Shown in pieces: positions 22,611 to 34,142 of a DNA stretch of 64,000 nt; positions within the stretch are counted from its first letter, which is position 1; the number at the start of each line of letters is the position of its first letter. Both the position numbers and the translations under genes were made by a program. The notes under the pieces were generated by a model that made no database searches, was not told where the DNA came from, and was given only the letters and a program-made list of their open reading frames with translations. The stretch is taken from the NCBI GenBank assembly GCA_037176725.1, contig JAZBRS010000075.1:70434001-70498000 (forward strand), in the 5' to 3' direction. Source of the stretch: Posidonia oceanica (lineage: Eukaryota; Streptophyta; Magnoliopsida; Alismatales; Posidoniaceae).

Positions 22611-25600
22611 ATGGAGAAGAGGATTTCTCACTTCTACACCCAGACGGCGAAACAGGCTCGGACGGGGCCTTCGCCCTTCGGCGAGCCTTCGTCGGAGGCG
22701 CCAACAGTCGGCCCAACTGTGGAAAAGGCGGCGGCGAGGGCTGCGGAGGCCGCCGGCGAGGCTGCGGCAGGCAGTGCTGAGCCTACGGGAGCTGGTGCTG
22801 CGGCTGTGGAGGCGGTGGTCGGTCGAACTGCGGCTCGAACGGCGCTTGGGGAGGCTGTGGCCAGGGTGGCTGAAGCTAGGATGGTGCCTGGGGAGGCCGA
22901 GGAGGCCGGTCGGATTGCGGCGGAGGTAGCGGAGGCTGGTGGTGACGCCACAGGGCCTGAGGCGACGAAAACAGGGGTTGCCGGTGGTGGTACCACGAAG
23001 GCTGAGGTGGCGGGTGGTGGTGATGCTGTGGAGGCTGAGGCGACGGCCAGCAGCGATGCCGCAAAGACTGAGGCAACTTCCGGGGAGGCCGTGGAGACTG
23101 AGGTGGAGGTGGACTCTAGTTCTAACAGCTCCTTTAGCTACGAGGACTCAGAGGAGACGATCTCGGAGACAAGGCCCGAGGCTGGCTTGGATGAGGCGGG
23201 GCCTGCGGAGGTGCCAGAGGCAAGGCCGGTCGACCCCTTCCTCGCGCGGTTTGGCGAGGACGACGGCTAGTGGCAGAACATGGTCGACTTCGTTCGACGG
23301 GAGGCGAAGGGCGTCGCAAGGGATCCCCCGGACTACTGGCGGAGCAGATCCCTCGGGACGAGGTGCAGGCGTCGGGACTGCGTAGGGACGCGTCTCGATC
23401 GGAGTATGTCACTGCCACGCTAGCTTCGAGGGGGCAGGTAGATTTTATTTTCCCTTCAGTTTATTCAGTTACTTCAGCTTGACTGATGATTCCCTCGTTT
23501 GTTTGCAGAGTCGAGCACCGACCGTGACCTGTTGTTACTGGGGTCAGGTCCACCGGTCCTACGTCCTGTTGGCTACTTTCCAGCAGGAGCGTCTGAATCA
23601 GATGGGATTTGGGTACTTTCTGTCCATCCCGGACTTTCCCCTCCATTCGATGTTCTTGGAGACTGTTGCGGAGCGGTGGAACTTCCGCACGAGCTCGATC
23701 GTCACGAGGGCGGGCGAGTTTGTCCTCTCCCTTGAGGACATGGTGCGATTGACCAGTCTTCAAGTCACAGGCCGACCAGTGACGGGGCGGGTGCGCTTGG
23801 GCTATTCAGCTTGTTGGGCGGCAGCTAACCATGAGCGGGGAGCAGCTTGTGGTGATCAGCTCTGCGGTCCGCCGAGTCAGTGAGTTGGCGGAGACGGTGG
23901 CTGGACCGAGGATGGAGGTTGACCAGCAGCTGCGGGCTTTCCTCTTAATGCTGTTCGGGGAGGTGCTCTTTTCGCACTTCTCGAAGTTGTCGGCATGGTT
24001 CCTCCCTCTTTTAGCGGATTTGTAGCGCGTGGGAGAGTATGCCTGGGGCGCGGCCAACTTGGCGCACCTGTACTCCACCCTCTTCCGCTTTACTGATGCC
24101 AGTTCTCGCCAGCTGGGCGGGAACCTGCCATTCCTTCAGGTAAAATCTGCATATTTAAGCTTGCATTGGATATTACATTCTTGCTAACAGCTTCCTTGTT
24201 TTGCATGCAGATGTGGGCGTGGGACCACTTTACTTTCCTGCGTCCTGCCCCTCCTCCAGTTCCTCCGACCGGTATCCCCTTCCCACGGGGACTGTTCTGG
24301 GCTGCTGCTGAGTAGGCCCTCGAGCCCGTAGATGACAACCGCTATGTCAATCGTCTGCTTTTCGAGCTCCTTGTCCTGGCTCAAGTAACTTGCTTCTTTT
24401 AATTTCAGCTTCTGTTTATTTATTTATGCTACTTGCTGACATGCATTGCTTCTTTCAGGTGGTTTGGCGTCCATATGCTGAGGGAGAGCATGCGGACGTC
24501 CCTGAGATTACACGTGATCGGGCCATTTTCGACCGGGACGTATGGATCCACTGCTGGAACCACTGCCACTTCCAACAGATTGGCAGGACGCTACGACAGT
24601 TGGGGCGCTGGCAGATTCAGCTTCTACCTCCTCCTCACCGAGTTTGGCGAGAGACACGTGGTGGGGGTAGCCGTGCTTGTCATTGGGTGGACGTCTACAG
24701 TCCACAGCTCTTGGACTGGGCTCGTCGTGGTTCTCCTGCTCCGACGGATGCCATAGAGGAGGACGAGGCAACATGGGCCAAGTGGATAGACCGGGAGTTC
24801 TCTTCTTTAATGATCTTTCACCGGTCCCACTTCCTTGGGCGCGAGAACCTTCCTTTGGGGGACACAGATCCCGAGGAGGCAGTGGTGTCCCGTGCGGCCC
24901 TACTGGAGGAGGTTCAGTCTTCCCGAGCCCAGCTGGAGATAGCGGTGAGCTTCTGAATTTTATTTTGTAGACTGTTGATTCAATTTGGCTGACTTGCTTT
25001 CTTTCTTCTACAGCTCAAGGCGGCGGATGAGCGGGCTCAGCAGGAGCACCACTTGACCCAGCAGCTCTCTGTTCTGACTGGGGAGATTGATCGCCTGCGT
25101 GCCTCTACCTCTCAGGTATCTTTGCATGTAGCCTTTATAGTCTGACTATGAATTGTAACTGACTTGAATCCTTCTTTTCAGCCTTCGACCAGTAGTGCTC
25201 CTCCCCCAGGCCACTCAAAGGAGATTTCCCATCTCCAGGAGAAGGTAAACATGCTTTTACTTTATTTCTGCTTTTAAAATTCCCTTGGTCCTGACACCAT
25301 TGCTTGTAGATTGCTTATTTGGAGAGCGAGCTGAGGGAGCAGGCTGGTGACTTTATAGCTGCCAGCTCTGTCGGGAGGTTGGTGGAGCTGGAGGGGACAG
25401 TCGCCGCTAGCAGCGCTCGGATTCGGGAGCTGGAGCAGTAGGTTGCTGATAGGGACGCTGAGATTGCCCAATCTCAGGTAGTATGATTTAATTCAGCGCT
25501 CCTTTATGTCTTTCATGTCTTTGCTTGTATCTGACATTTTGGGTTGCTTCTCCTCTTAGGGCACGGCAGGGGTTATCTCCCAGCTTGAGCTTGAGCTTGG

Positions 25601-25808
25601 GCACTACCGGAGGTTCGCCTTTTCAACTGGTGCCAGGCTCGGGGTGCCTGTTCCTTCCGTACCGAGCCGCCGGTCAAGTAGCCACCATTCTCGGTCTGTC
25701 TCCAGGGCTCCGTCAGGCGTTTCGGTTCGGCAGTCGCCTCGTCCCCCTACTGCCCCTTCTCCGGCTCCTGCTTCAACTCCTGAGGATGAGGGAGAGAGTG
25801 CTCCTTAG
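22611..25808 (+). pseudogene. antisense gene 2: eight-exon PMD protein with coiled-coil tail (lightly decayed)
   Basis: Exons: 22611-23437, 23509-24139, 24211-24384, 24459-24944, 25014-25115, 25182-25244, 25310-25477 and 25560-25808. All seven introns are 65-82 nt, GT...AG and phase 0. The protein begins with an Ala/Glu/Gly-rich acidic region (exon 1). The plant mobile domain is in exons 2-4: ERLNQMGFGYFLSIPDFPL, ERWNFRTSSIVTRAGEFVLS, DMVRLTSLQVTGRPVTG, then LRAFLLMLFGEVLFS and VGEYAWGAANLAHLYSTLFR. Exons 5-7 are heptad-like and rich in Glu, Leu and Gln (coiled coil). Exon 8 is Ser/Pro-rich. Damage: TAG at 23268, 24023, 24313 and 25439, and one net frameshift in each of exons 1 and 2. A related host family is MAIN/MAIL1; whether this copy was taken from the host is inference. 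Confidence 0.8.
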
Positions 25809-26289
25809 CTTTTGTACTTCAGGGGTATGCCCCGGCGACCTTGTAGAACAACTGTATATTTTGAAATGATATAGATTTTTGCACACTCAGTAAACTTGTC
25901 AAATACTTCTTTTAAATTACCTTTCCCAAAGCTAAAATGAGGTTAAGCGACCAGTATGGTAAAATAATGGCCCTTAATCCAAATTAACTTGAAACCAGCA
26001 TATTCAAGTGAAATAGCATGTAAATGACATAGTTATAAGGAGAGATTCCACCTGGAAGCTTAAAAATTGAATTTTGAAGTCGTCGATGCCTTAACGAGCC
26101 ATTTACTTGATGAAATGAACAACCAGAGATTCCGACTAGCCCGGATGTCCAAAAAAATATTAAACCAACGCTCACACGCATCTTTCACCTTGGTTAAACT
26201 ACGAGGGCGGGTAAAACCGGTTCATGCAACTCAATCATGGATTAGGGGACAGTCCAGCCAAGTTCAGCAACTTAAGTAACTGATAAAAT
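25809..26289 (+). other. intergenic stretch between antisense genes 2 and 3
   Basis: The 3' flank of gene 2 has no canonical AATAAA; AATGATATAG near 25865 is the nearest candidate. The remainder is unremarkable AT-rich sequence. Open frames on either strand are short and show nothing recognisable. Confidence 0.5.
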
Positions 26290-26538
26290 GTTATACGCCT
26301 CATCTGCTGTGGCCAACGTTATCTGCTTCAAATTCTGCGTCCAACGCCGGTAGCTGATCTAAACGTTATACGCTTCAAATGGCGCGGCTAACGTTGGACG
26401 CTCTCTGTTTCGCGTACAACGAAGCGAGCCCAGAAACTTTTCTTCCCTTTTCTGTTCTTGGCTAATCTTCCGGAATACTGTGAAATTTTCTCAATGCCCG
26501 CGTGAAGGATTTCCGACGGCCCTCCTGTGCTTATAAAA
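26290..26538 (+). promoter_or_regulatory. putative promoter of antisense PMD gene 3
   Basis: The words GTTATACGCC, CCAACGTTATC, GCGTCCAACGCCGG, AAACGTTATACGC, GGCTAACGTTGGACGC and GCGTACAACG occur between 26290 and 26425. A strong TATA box (TATAAAA, 26532-26538) follows about 110 bp later, and the ATG about 100 bp after that. This matches the layout at genes 1 and 2. Confidence 0.6.
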
Positions 26539-26635
26539 GCCTTGCCACCCCTTGTATTTTCATGCATATTTGCCCCTTTCCTCCCTACTGATATCTTCTT
26601 GATTTGTGCTTTCCCCTTTCCTTTCTTTTGCTTTC

Positions 26636-27981
26636 ATGGCTTCTAGTTCAGTTGCCAATGTCTACATGCACAACAAGAAGGGAGTTGCAAAACCTTTGGA
26701 AGAAATTGAAGGGCATATGATGTCCCTTATCAAGACGGAGAAGGTATGATCCTCTTTATTGGTCTTTTCCCTCTCCTTTGCTTCTCATGCTTTCGAATTT
26801 CTTTGCAGGAAATCCTCAATTTTACCAAAACACATTGCTTTGATAATGACTTCCCCTACTACTCCACTTGGGTGAAGGACTTTGTACTTTGAGCTCGAGA
26901 AAGGAAATCTGTTTTGGCCCATACACGCTTTGACAGACTTTTGGATTTATTGGATACAAACTTGGACTGGCCCCTGCTTCATGCCTCATGTGCCTTTTGG
27001 AGTCCTGAGACTCACACTTTCTTCTTTGGGGGTTGTGAGGCGACAATCCTAGTAGAGGATATTCATGGCCTGCTTGGTGTGACTCAGATTGGAGCGGCCC
27101 AGCCAAATATTGACTTCCCATTGCCATATGGAACAGCAGATATGCAAACATTCACAGACCGTATCTTCACGCTTCCGCCTACCTTCCCAGTGATTAGAGG
27201 TCGCAGGCTTAACTTGGCACATCTGTATTTCAGCTTCCGACGGATTGAGGACTCTTCCTCTCAGGATCAGCTGTTGGTGTGTCCGCATTTACTGATTAGA
27301 GGCCTCACTTTATTTGTCACCAAGGATTTCTCCTTGGATGTCTATCACACCGAGTTCCTGATAGGCCTTACTGAGCACTTCTGGCATTCTCCTTCAGTTG
27401 CCATTCTTGCCGCTACATATCTGGGCCTGACCAACGTTTCCACCGGAGGGGATTTTGTTGGCTCTCCTTTCCTTCTTTCGAGGTGGCTAGAGGTCCACTT
27501 CCCGAGGCTTGGGCCTGTGAAGACAGATTTGATCGAGAAAAGGGTTTGCTCTTTGTCCTCTACCTCTATTGATATCTCCATGCCTTCCACATCCTTTTGT
27601 CACAAGCACCAGGCGCGAGGCTCCTCAGTTGAGTTGGAATTGATAGGGCCCACCCACTTTGTAGTGTACAACTCTCATCGCTGCTTCGAGATGGTGGGGC
27701 AGAAGAAAGGGGTGCCACCTCGACTAAGCTTTATTCCTCGTATTCGGGTTCGGGAGCGCAGTCTCCCATCTGATGCAGTAATGGTGTACCACATCCGGGC
27801 TCTTTGGTCGTCTCTGGATCGCCCTAATGGTTTAGAGGGACCATCAGTTGCTCCTTCGACTTGCTGCCTACCACGGGAGGATGCGCATTGGAAGTGGTAT
27901 TCAAAGCTACCACCCAAACCCAAGGAGTGGGTTGAAGCAACGGGCGTGCTATGCAGGAAAAGGAAGAAAATGATTAGATAG
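26636..27981 (+). pseudogene. antisense gene 3: PMD-type protein (two exons, one stop)
   Basis: Exon 1 (26636-26743, 36 codons, MASSSVANVYMHNKKG...) is joined by a 65-nt phase-0 intron (26744-26808) to exon 2 (26809-27981). The only damage seen is TGA at 26890-26892; otherwise it is open for about 425 codons. The signature FWSPETHTFFFGGCEATILV plus EDIHGLLGVT is the plant mobile domain core; further phrases (LLIRGLTLF, DVYHTEF, SPFLLSRWLEVH, HFVVYNSHRCFEMVG) align with gene 1. The carboxy end is Lys/Arg-rich. An AATAAA signal lies at 28032-28037. Of the three antisense genes this copy is the least damaged. Confidence 0.8.
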
Positions 27982-28149
27982 GCAATTATTGTATCTTTTA
28001 TTTTTTTAGGAATCATGTATCTTTTCAAGGGAATAAATATATATTTCATTTTTCATCCTTATTCATGTGTTTTGGACTGTTCTGAGTTTAGAAATACTCC
28101 CTGGTGGCTTTGATATTTGATTAAGGGCCCCTTTTCCACATTCTGCAGT

Positions 28150-28290
28150 TTAAGTCACAGTTAAAATGTAAGACGCTCAATCTGGCACTTATAACGTAAG
28201 ACGCATGATATCACGCGTCCAACGTCCCTCTGTTGATCGTTATATGTTTCAAATGGTGCGTCCAACGTTGGACGCTGATTTTTGCTCGTT
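28150..28290 (+). promoter_or_regulatory. palindromic word cluster without an obvious gene
   Basis: Contains GTAAGACGC, ATAACGTAAGACGC, CACGCGTCCAACGT and GCGTCCAACGTTGGACGC, the last a perfect 18-bp palindrome (about 28260-28277). No TATA box or reading frame follows on the plus strand within 500 bp. It could belong to a lost gene or serve another purpose. Confidence 0.5.
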
Positions 28291-28749
28291 TAATGCTCCT
28301 GAACTGTTTCCTGCATTACCTCAGCAAATTTGTTAGTTCATCTAGGGATATTATTGCCCATAGTCCAAAGTGACCTCTGAAAACTTAGAAATATCCTTAA
28401 CACTGTGAAATCAGCATGGTTACAGAAAATCTTGGTAATGACCTATATACAATGCATACTTTAAGCAAACCTAATGCTATGAATGGGAAAGAAGTCTTAA
28501 TGCAATGGGGGGGTTAAGGGAAACTTAGGTTTTGAATAACAAGTATTGGCCTCAGCTTTATTTTCTAAAGATGATATGCCAGACGATGGACTGTCTCTTC
28601 TCGAGATCCCAGTCTTAGCTCGTAGGCGAATACCAAGCGACCGTCCCGAATAGGAAGGGTCGAGTACGACGTGGAGTCGTAAAATGTTATAGATTTTTGC
28701 ATCACTGGCCTTACTTGTTATCAGTTTCATGAGATGATGTTGGTTGGGT

Positions 28750-29010
28750 AGGTTTAACCCTACTCATTATTTTTTAATTTTTTGTTTTTTCATTTTTTTT
28801 TGGATTTTTGGTTTTATCATTGTTTGGATTTTTGATTTTATCATTTTTTGGATTTTTTATTTTTATGATTTTTTTAGAATTTTGACTTTATCATTTTTTT
28901 GGATTTTTTATTTTATCGTTTTTTTTTTGATTTTTTATTTTTATGATTTTTTTGGATTTTTTACTTTATCATTTTTTTTGGATTTTTTGGATTTTTATGG
29001 GAGACAAAGA
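28750..29010 (+). repeat. T-rich low-complexity tract
   Basis: Runs of TTTTTGGATTTTT and ATTTTTATGATTTTTTT. The long plus-strand open frame across it (Phe/Ile/Trp repeats) is a composition artefact. On the element's own strand it is A-rich and lies between integrase and the antisense genes. Confidence 0.7.
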
Positions 29011-29795
29011 ATCCTCCGGGAAGTTGGGAAACTGGGGACCTCTTGGTTGGAAAACCTTGACAGTTTGGTCCCTTGTGCATCTTAGAGTCAGAAAACATCT
29101 AGGGCTTGCTTCGGCACCTAACTACCCCTAGACCTAGGCTTCTACTCCTTGTCTCTAATGTTTACGGTGCGGGACGTGGGTGAAAGGAAAGTCCATGTCC
29201 TACCCTAAGATGTTGGTTGAAGATTTGAAGCCTAAACCCCTCCTAGTTCAAGGTTGATTCCTACTGCGCTTAGTATTCCCCAGCTTTTCAGTTTTGACTC
29301 TTGGACAGCTTCTTTACTGCCGTCTTTTCCATTCTCTTTCTTTTCATGCACATGGATAGCTTCTTTGTTGCCTTCTTGTCCGACCCTTTTTGCTTTCTTT
29401 TATGGGTACTTCGGTAAGTAGTCTCACCCCTTCTGAGTACTCGGTCGATGGATACTCATTCCTTAACGAACCGAGACACTCTTTTATTTGGTACACTCCC
29501 TTCTTTTCTGCGCTTCTAGGTTTTGACCTTAAACGCCTACCCGATTTTTACTAGGGTAACGTGTCTGACTCGAGAGATGTGTGTGGACTTATTATTCATG
29601 AACTGGGAGGGGGCTCCTTATGATTTGCCTCTATCTCAATGTGGGACCATTTCCTTTCCTTCCCCCATGAAGTGTTTGTGGGGTGAGGCTAAGGCATGAT
29701 TCCTAGGCTTCAACAGCAGTAGGTCCTTTAAGCATGGGTAGTCTAATGGCTCAATGTGCATGTCAAGGGTAGTACCTCTTCAGGTGCAGTGCATT
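29011..29795. other. non-coding spacer downstream of integrase
   Basis: About 790 bp between the low-complexity tract and the integrase end. Neither strand shows a protein-like frame. Confidence 0.5.
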
Positions 29796-30918
29796 CTAGG
29801 GATATTCAAGCCTAGTGCCATCCTCTCTAGCCAAACAATAGGCATTTCCCGGATATGCCTCAACCACCAAGTATGGTCCTTTCCAATTTGGTCTCAGTTT
29901 CCCATGCTTGCGAGGAAGGATTTCTTTAAGCACCCATTCACCAATATTGAATTTACGTTCAATTACTTTCTTCTTATATACTCTTGCAAGTCGTTCTTGG
30001 TAGAGGCGTGCATGCTCAGCTGCTTGCAACCGTTTCCCATCTAGCAAATCCAACTGTAGACTTAATAATTGCCTCTTATTCTCGACAGTTATCTTATTGT
30101 CGAGTTGTATCCTTGATGAGGGGACCATGACCTCAAATGGGACTACCGTTTCCATACCATAAGTAAGTGCGAACGGGGTTTGACCCGTAGGCGTTCTTAT
30201 GGAGGTTCAATAGGCCCACAAGGTATCAATTAGCTTATCTGTCCAGTCATGTCCCTTGATTCCTCCTACCGTTTTCTTAAGGATTCAGATTAACATTTTG
30301 TTAGTAGCTTCAGCTTGCCCATTACCTTGGGGGTAATATGGCGATGAATGATGCAATTCAATCTTAAACTTCTTACAGAGCTTTTTGAAGTCCTGGGATA
30401 CGAAGAATGCACCATTTTCTGCTACTAATTTCTTTGGGATCCTGAACCTTGAGAGGATATTTTTCCGCACGAACTTGCAAAGATTTGAAGCTTTGATTTC
30501 AGTGAACGCTTCTACTTCAGCCCATTTAGTGAAGTACTCAGTGGCTGTGAGGATGAACCTATTCTGCTTCTCGTTGTCAAATGGTCCCACGACATCAAAT
30601 GCCCACATAGAGAAGGGCCACACCGCTTGAGTCAGATTCAGCTCTGATGCTGGTGCATGTATTCTGTCTGCATGGATCTGGCACTGCCTGCACCTTCTCA
30701 CCTTATTTGCACAATCTGCCTCCAATGTGGGCCAGTAGTACCCCCCTGCGTAGTATCATTTTTGCCATAAATTGAGAGTTGATGGGTCCTCCGCATATGC
30801 CTTCATGTATTTCTCCGATGATAACTTCAAGCTCCTCATATGTGACACAACGCAGCTCTATTCTGCTGAAAGACCTTTTGAAAAGGATCCCGGCTCTCAT
30901 GAAGTATCTTGTGGCCAT
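29796..30918 (-). pseudogene. integrase
   Basis: The zinc finger keeps the CRQC pair but is split by a frameshift at a C6 run near 30740, and the expected second His reads Pro (GGPINS). The core has MWAFDVVGPF (first Asp), AENGAFF where DNG is usual (second Asp replaced by Glu), and YYPQGNGQAEATNK (Glu). The carboxy domain (30155-29796) ends with a GPY/F-type word WKGPYLV. No chromodomain follows. Confidence 0.8.
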
Positions 30919-30984
30919 CCTCCGAACTGCTTCTTTGTCTTGTGAAGTTGCGTAGTCGGAGAAGATCCCGTCTTGAATGTAGTT

Positions 30985-31963
30985 CTAGATGTCAAAGAAC
31001 CATGGGTTCCCGTCATCCTCTATGTTGTAGCAAACTTCAAACATGCCTACCCTTGATTCCCCAGCTTTCTGTCTAAGCTCCACGGCCCATGGCTCAGTTG
31101 AGTCAATGGCAGGCATCCCGTGTTGCTGAACCATTATTGTTTCCTTCCGGATATTGATTGGGAACTCGATTGAGGAAGCCAGCGAAGCGAGAGCATCCAC
31201 CAGTAGGTTATCACTCCGGAGGGTGTGGACATATACCACTTGTTGAAACCGTGCTAATAGGAGGCGAGCAATACCTTTGTATTCTTCGAGCCTTGGATTG
31301 AGGGTCCTGTACTTGTTCAGAATTTGTCTTAGGACCAATTAGGAGTCTCCAATGAGTTTCAACCGCTTTGCCCTAGCTCCAGTGCTAGGCGTATTCCGAG
31401 GATCAAGGCCTTGTATTCTGCAACATTGTTGGTACTTGCGGCGAAGTTTAGCTGTACTGCTCGAGGAATGAGAACTCCTTCTGGAGTGAGAAGTGCTACT
31501 CCAATGCCTGCCCCTTGTCTGTTAAATGCTCCATCAAAGTAGAGAGTCTATTGTCGAGTGGGAGACTCGGTGGCCTATATTTCCAGTATTTCCTCATCGG
31601 GAAAGTCTATTCAAACTAGTTGATAATCTTCTATTGGTAGTTCTGCCAGTGATCTGCAATGACTTGCCCCTTGACCGCCTTCTGGGACACATATTGTAAG
31701 TCAAATTCAGTGAGGAGGAGTTGCCACCTTGCCAATCTTCCAGAGAGGGCTGGCTTCTCGAACATATATTTGATTGGATCCATCTTGGTGATGTAACAGA
31801 CTTTATGGGCTAGGAAGTAGTGTCTCAACTTTTGAGATACCCATACCAAGGCCAAGCAGTGCTTTTCTATGGCTGTATACTTTTCTTCATAACCCAAGAA
31901 AGTTCTACTCAGATAGTAGATAGCCTTTTCCTTCTTTCCATCCTCATCATGTTGAGCTAACAC
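30985..31963 (-). pseudogene. RNase H followed by a second, plant-type RNase H
   Basis: First RNase H 31963-31631 (AIYYLSRTFLGYEEKY, LARWQLLLTEFDL). The second is at about 31545-31100, with LYFDGAFNRQGAGIGVALLT at its start and NNVAEYKALILGIRLALE after it, giving the Asp and Glu of an archaeal/plant-like RNase H. This tandem arrangement is diagnostic of the Tat lineage. A stop near 31340 breaks the second domain. Confidence 0.8.
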
Positions 31964-31969
31964 TACCCT

Positions 31970-33009
31970 ATCGATGATGCAGTGACTGCCACGTAAAGTA
32001 GTAAGGGCTTTCCTGACACAGGTGCTGACAAGACTGGGGGGGTCATGAGATATGCTTTGAGTTTATCAAAAGCTTTCTGGCATTTCTCATCCCAAGTGAA
32101 TTCCCTTCCTCCTTTCAGTAACTCATAAAATGGCTTACATCGATCTACATGCTGTGAGATGAATCTCCTAATGAACAGTAAGCGGTCGATAAGTCCCCTG
32201 AGTTCCTTGACGTTTCGGGGTGGAGGCATTTGTGCTATTGCTCTGGTCTTCTGTGGGTCCACCTCGATCCCTCTTTTGTTGATGATGAAACCCAGTAGCT
32301 TCCCGGTAGTTACCCCGAACACACATTTCTTTTGGTTCATTTTTAACTGATATTGCCTTGCCCTGCTCAGTACCCTTCTTAGTGCCTCAAAGTGTGCCTC
32401 CCTTATTCTTGATTTGACCAGGATATCGTCAACATACACTTACATGCAATCATGCATCATGTCGTGGAAGATGGCCATCATTGCTCTCTAATATGTCACG
32501 CCAGCGTTTTTGAGACCGAATGGCATGACTACATAGCAGTACGTCCCCCATGGTGTGATGAATGACGTCTTATCTTGGTCCTCCTCTACTAGCTTGATCT
32601 GGTTGTAACCGAAGAAGCCATCCATGAAAGATAGCATCTCGAATCCTGCTGTATTGTCCACTAGCAAGTCAATATGTGGCAAAGGAAAGTCATCGTCGGG
32701 ACAAGCGGCGTTGAGGTTGCGATAGTCAATGCAAACCCAAACCTTCCCGTCCTTTTTGGCTACTGGTACTATATTTGAGACCCAACTGGGATACACGACC
32801 ACCTTGATGAACTTCGCTTTATAGAGTTTGTCGATTTCATCCTTAACTTTTAGGGCGAGTTCCAGCCTTAGTCGTCTTAGCTTCTGCTTGACGGGTTTGG
32901 TTCCAAAGTTTAGCGGAAGCAGGTGTTCCACTAGGGCTGATTGTAGACCAGGCATATCCTCGTACTTGAAGGCCAGCACATCCACAAATTCTTTCAAAAT
33001 TTGGACCAT
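31970..33009 (-). pseudogene. reverse transcriptase of the Tat lineage
   Basis: Recognisable blocks in order: VYPSWVSNIVPVAKKDGKV, CIDYRNLNAACPDDDFPLPH, DNTAGFEMLSFMDGFFGYNQ, ITPWGTYCYVVMPFGLKNAG, and the catalytic YVDDILVKS near 32430, then thumb phrases (GFIINKRGIEVDPQK). Two stops interrupt it (32488 TAG, where Gln is usual, and one next to YVDD). The wording is that of Tat/Ogre elements. Confidence 0.85.
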
Positions 33010-33041
33010 TTCCTCCCGCTCTTCTAGGCTCAGGTTTGCAC

Positions 33042-34142
33042 TTATGAGTATTGGTTTTGCCTCAAGTGGACCTCCACGGTCTCTTCCTCAGCTGCTTTGG
33101 TTTGCTCATCATACTTGTCCATGAGGTGCTTAAGGAGGTCTGAGTCGGCCTCTTGATCATCTTCCTCATCATTGCAGTTAACCAGCTCATATGCCTCCAT
33201 TCCTGCACACTTCCCAAACTGATTAAATTCTTCTACTAGGAAGACCATGTTAGCAGTAGCCAGCTCCTGAGGCAATGCCTCCGTGTATTAACACACGCGC
33301 ACAATTTTGGAAGCGGTGGTCGAAGTTGACCGCGAACTGCTACAACTAACATGGTGATCAACTCCCTTATTGAAAGTAGAAAGTAAACTACTTTTATTCT
33401 TAGGAAATGAAAACAATGCGGAATTAAACAAAGTTTTATTTACAGCATCTAGGGGGATGCCCCTAGAGTTACCTCCATCAGTAGAGATAGGAGCCTTTCT
33501 AGGTGGACTCGTCATGGTCGACGTTCCCACCATCTTCGAGAAACTCATGGTCGGCCCCTGCATCGGGGTCAACTTCAGATCTCTGAGGTTGCAGACCTTC
33601 AGAGAGATCAGCCATGAGACGGCGGACCCTATCTACGAGTCGTTGCGACTTGCGTAGAGTTTGCCCCGGCCTTTGCTCCAAAGAGGAAGAGATGTTCGGA
33701 ACTGGAGGAGGCGGAGGCTTGGAAGCGACGGTGCCGGAAGAAGAGGGAGAAGAAGAAAGAGGTGGCCGATCCGGAGGCTTAGAGGCGGCGGTACCGAAAA
33801 AAGAGGGAGAAGAAGAAAGAGATGGCCGATCTGGAGGTTCGGGGGCCGGTGCGCCTAACAGTGGTGGCGGTGATGTTGCAGTTTGGCCTTCGTGAGGTTT
33901 TGCTGGCAACTCTTCTACAGTCTGACCTTCGTGAGGCTCTGCTACTACAGTCTAGCCTTCGTGAGGCTCTACTGTCAACTCCCTTGCAGTCTGACCTTCG
34001 TGAGGCTCTGCTGGCAATTCAAGTGTTTGGAATAAGTCAGAAATGTTTACGTCGGCTGTGTCCTCTGCACTTTGGAGAGTGTATTTGGTTGATTGCGCCA
34101 AAATAATATTTCTCAGGGGGGATGAATTCGGGTCGAATATCC
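33042..34142 (-). pseudogene. linker between G-patch and reverse transcriptase
   Basis: The part next to RT is acidic (NCNDEEDDQEADSDLL). The middle has Pro/Ser repeats (33614-33895; SSSPSFFGTAASKPPDRP-like units) and a short repeat of TGACCTTCGTGAGGCTCTGC at about 33880-34020 on the plus strand. A frame change occurs somewhere here. No catalytic domain is visible. Confidence 0.55.

Noticed and set aside
28744..29085. 113-codon Phe/Ile/Trp-rich open frame resembling a membrane protein
   Set aside because: Pure low-complexity TTTTTGGATTT sequence; hydrophobicity is a composition effect.
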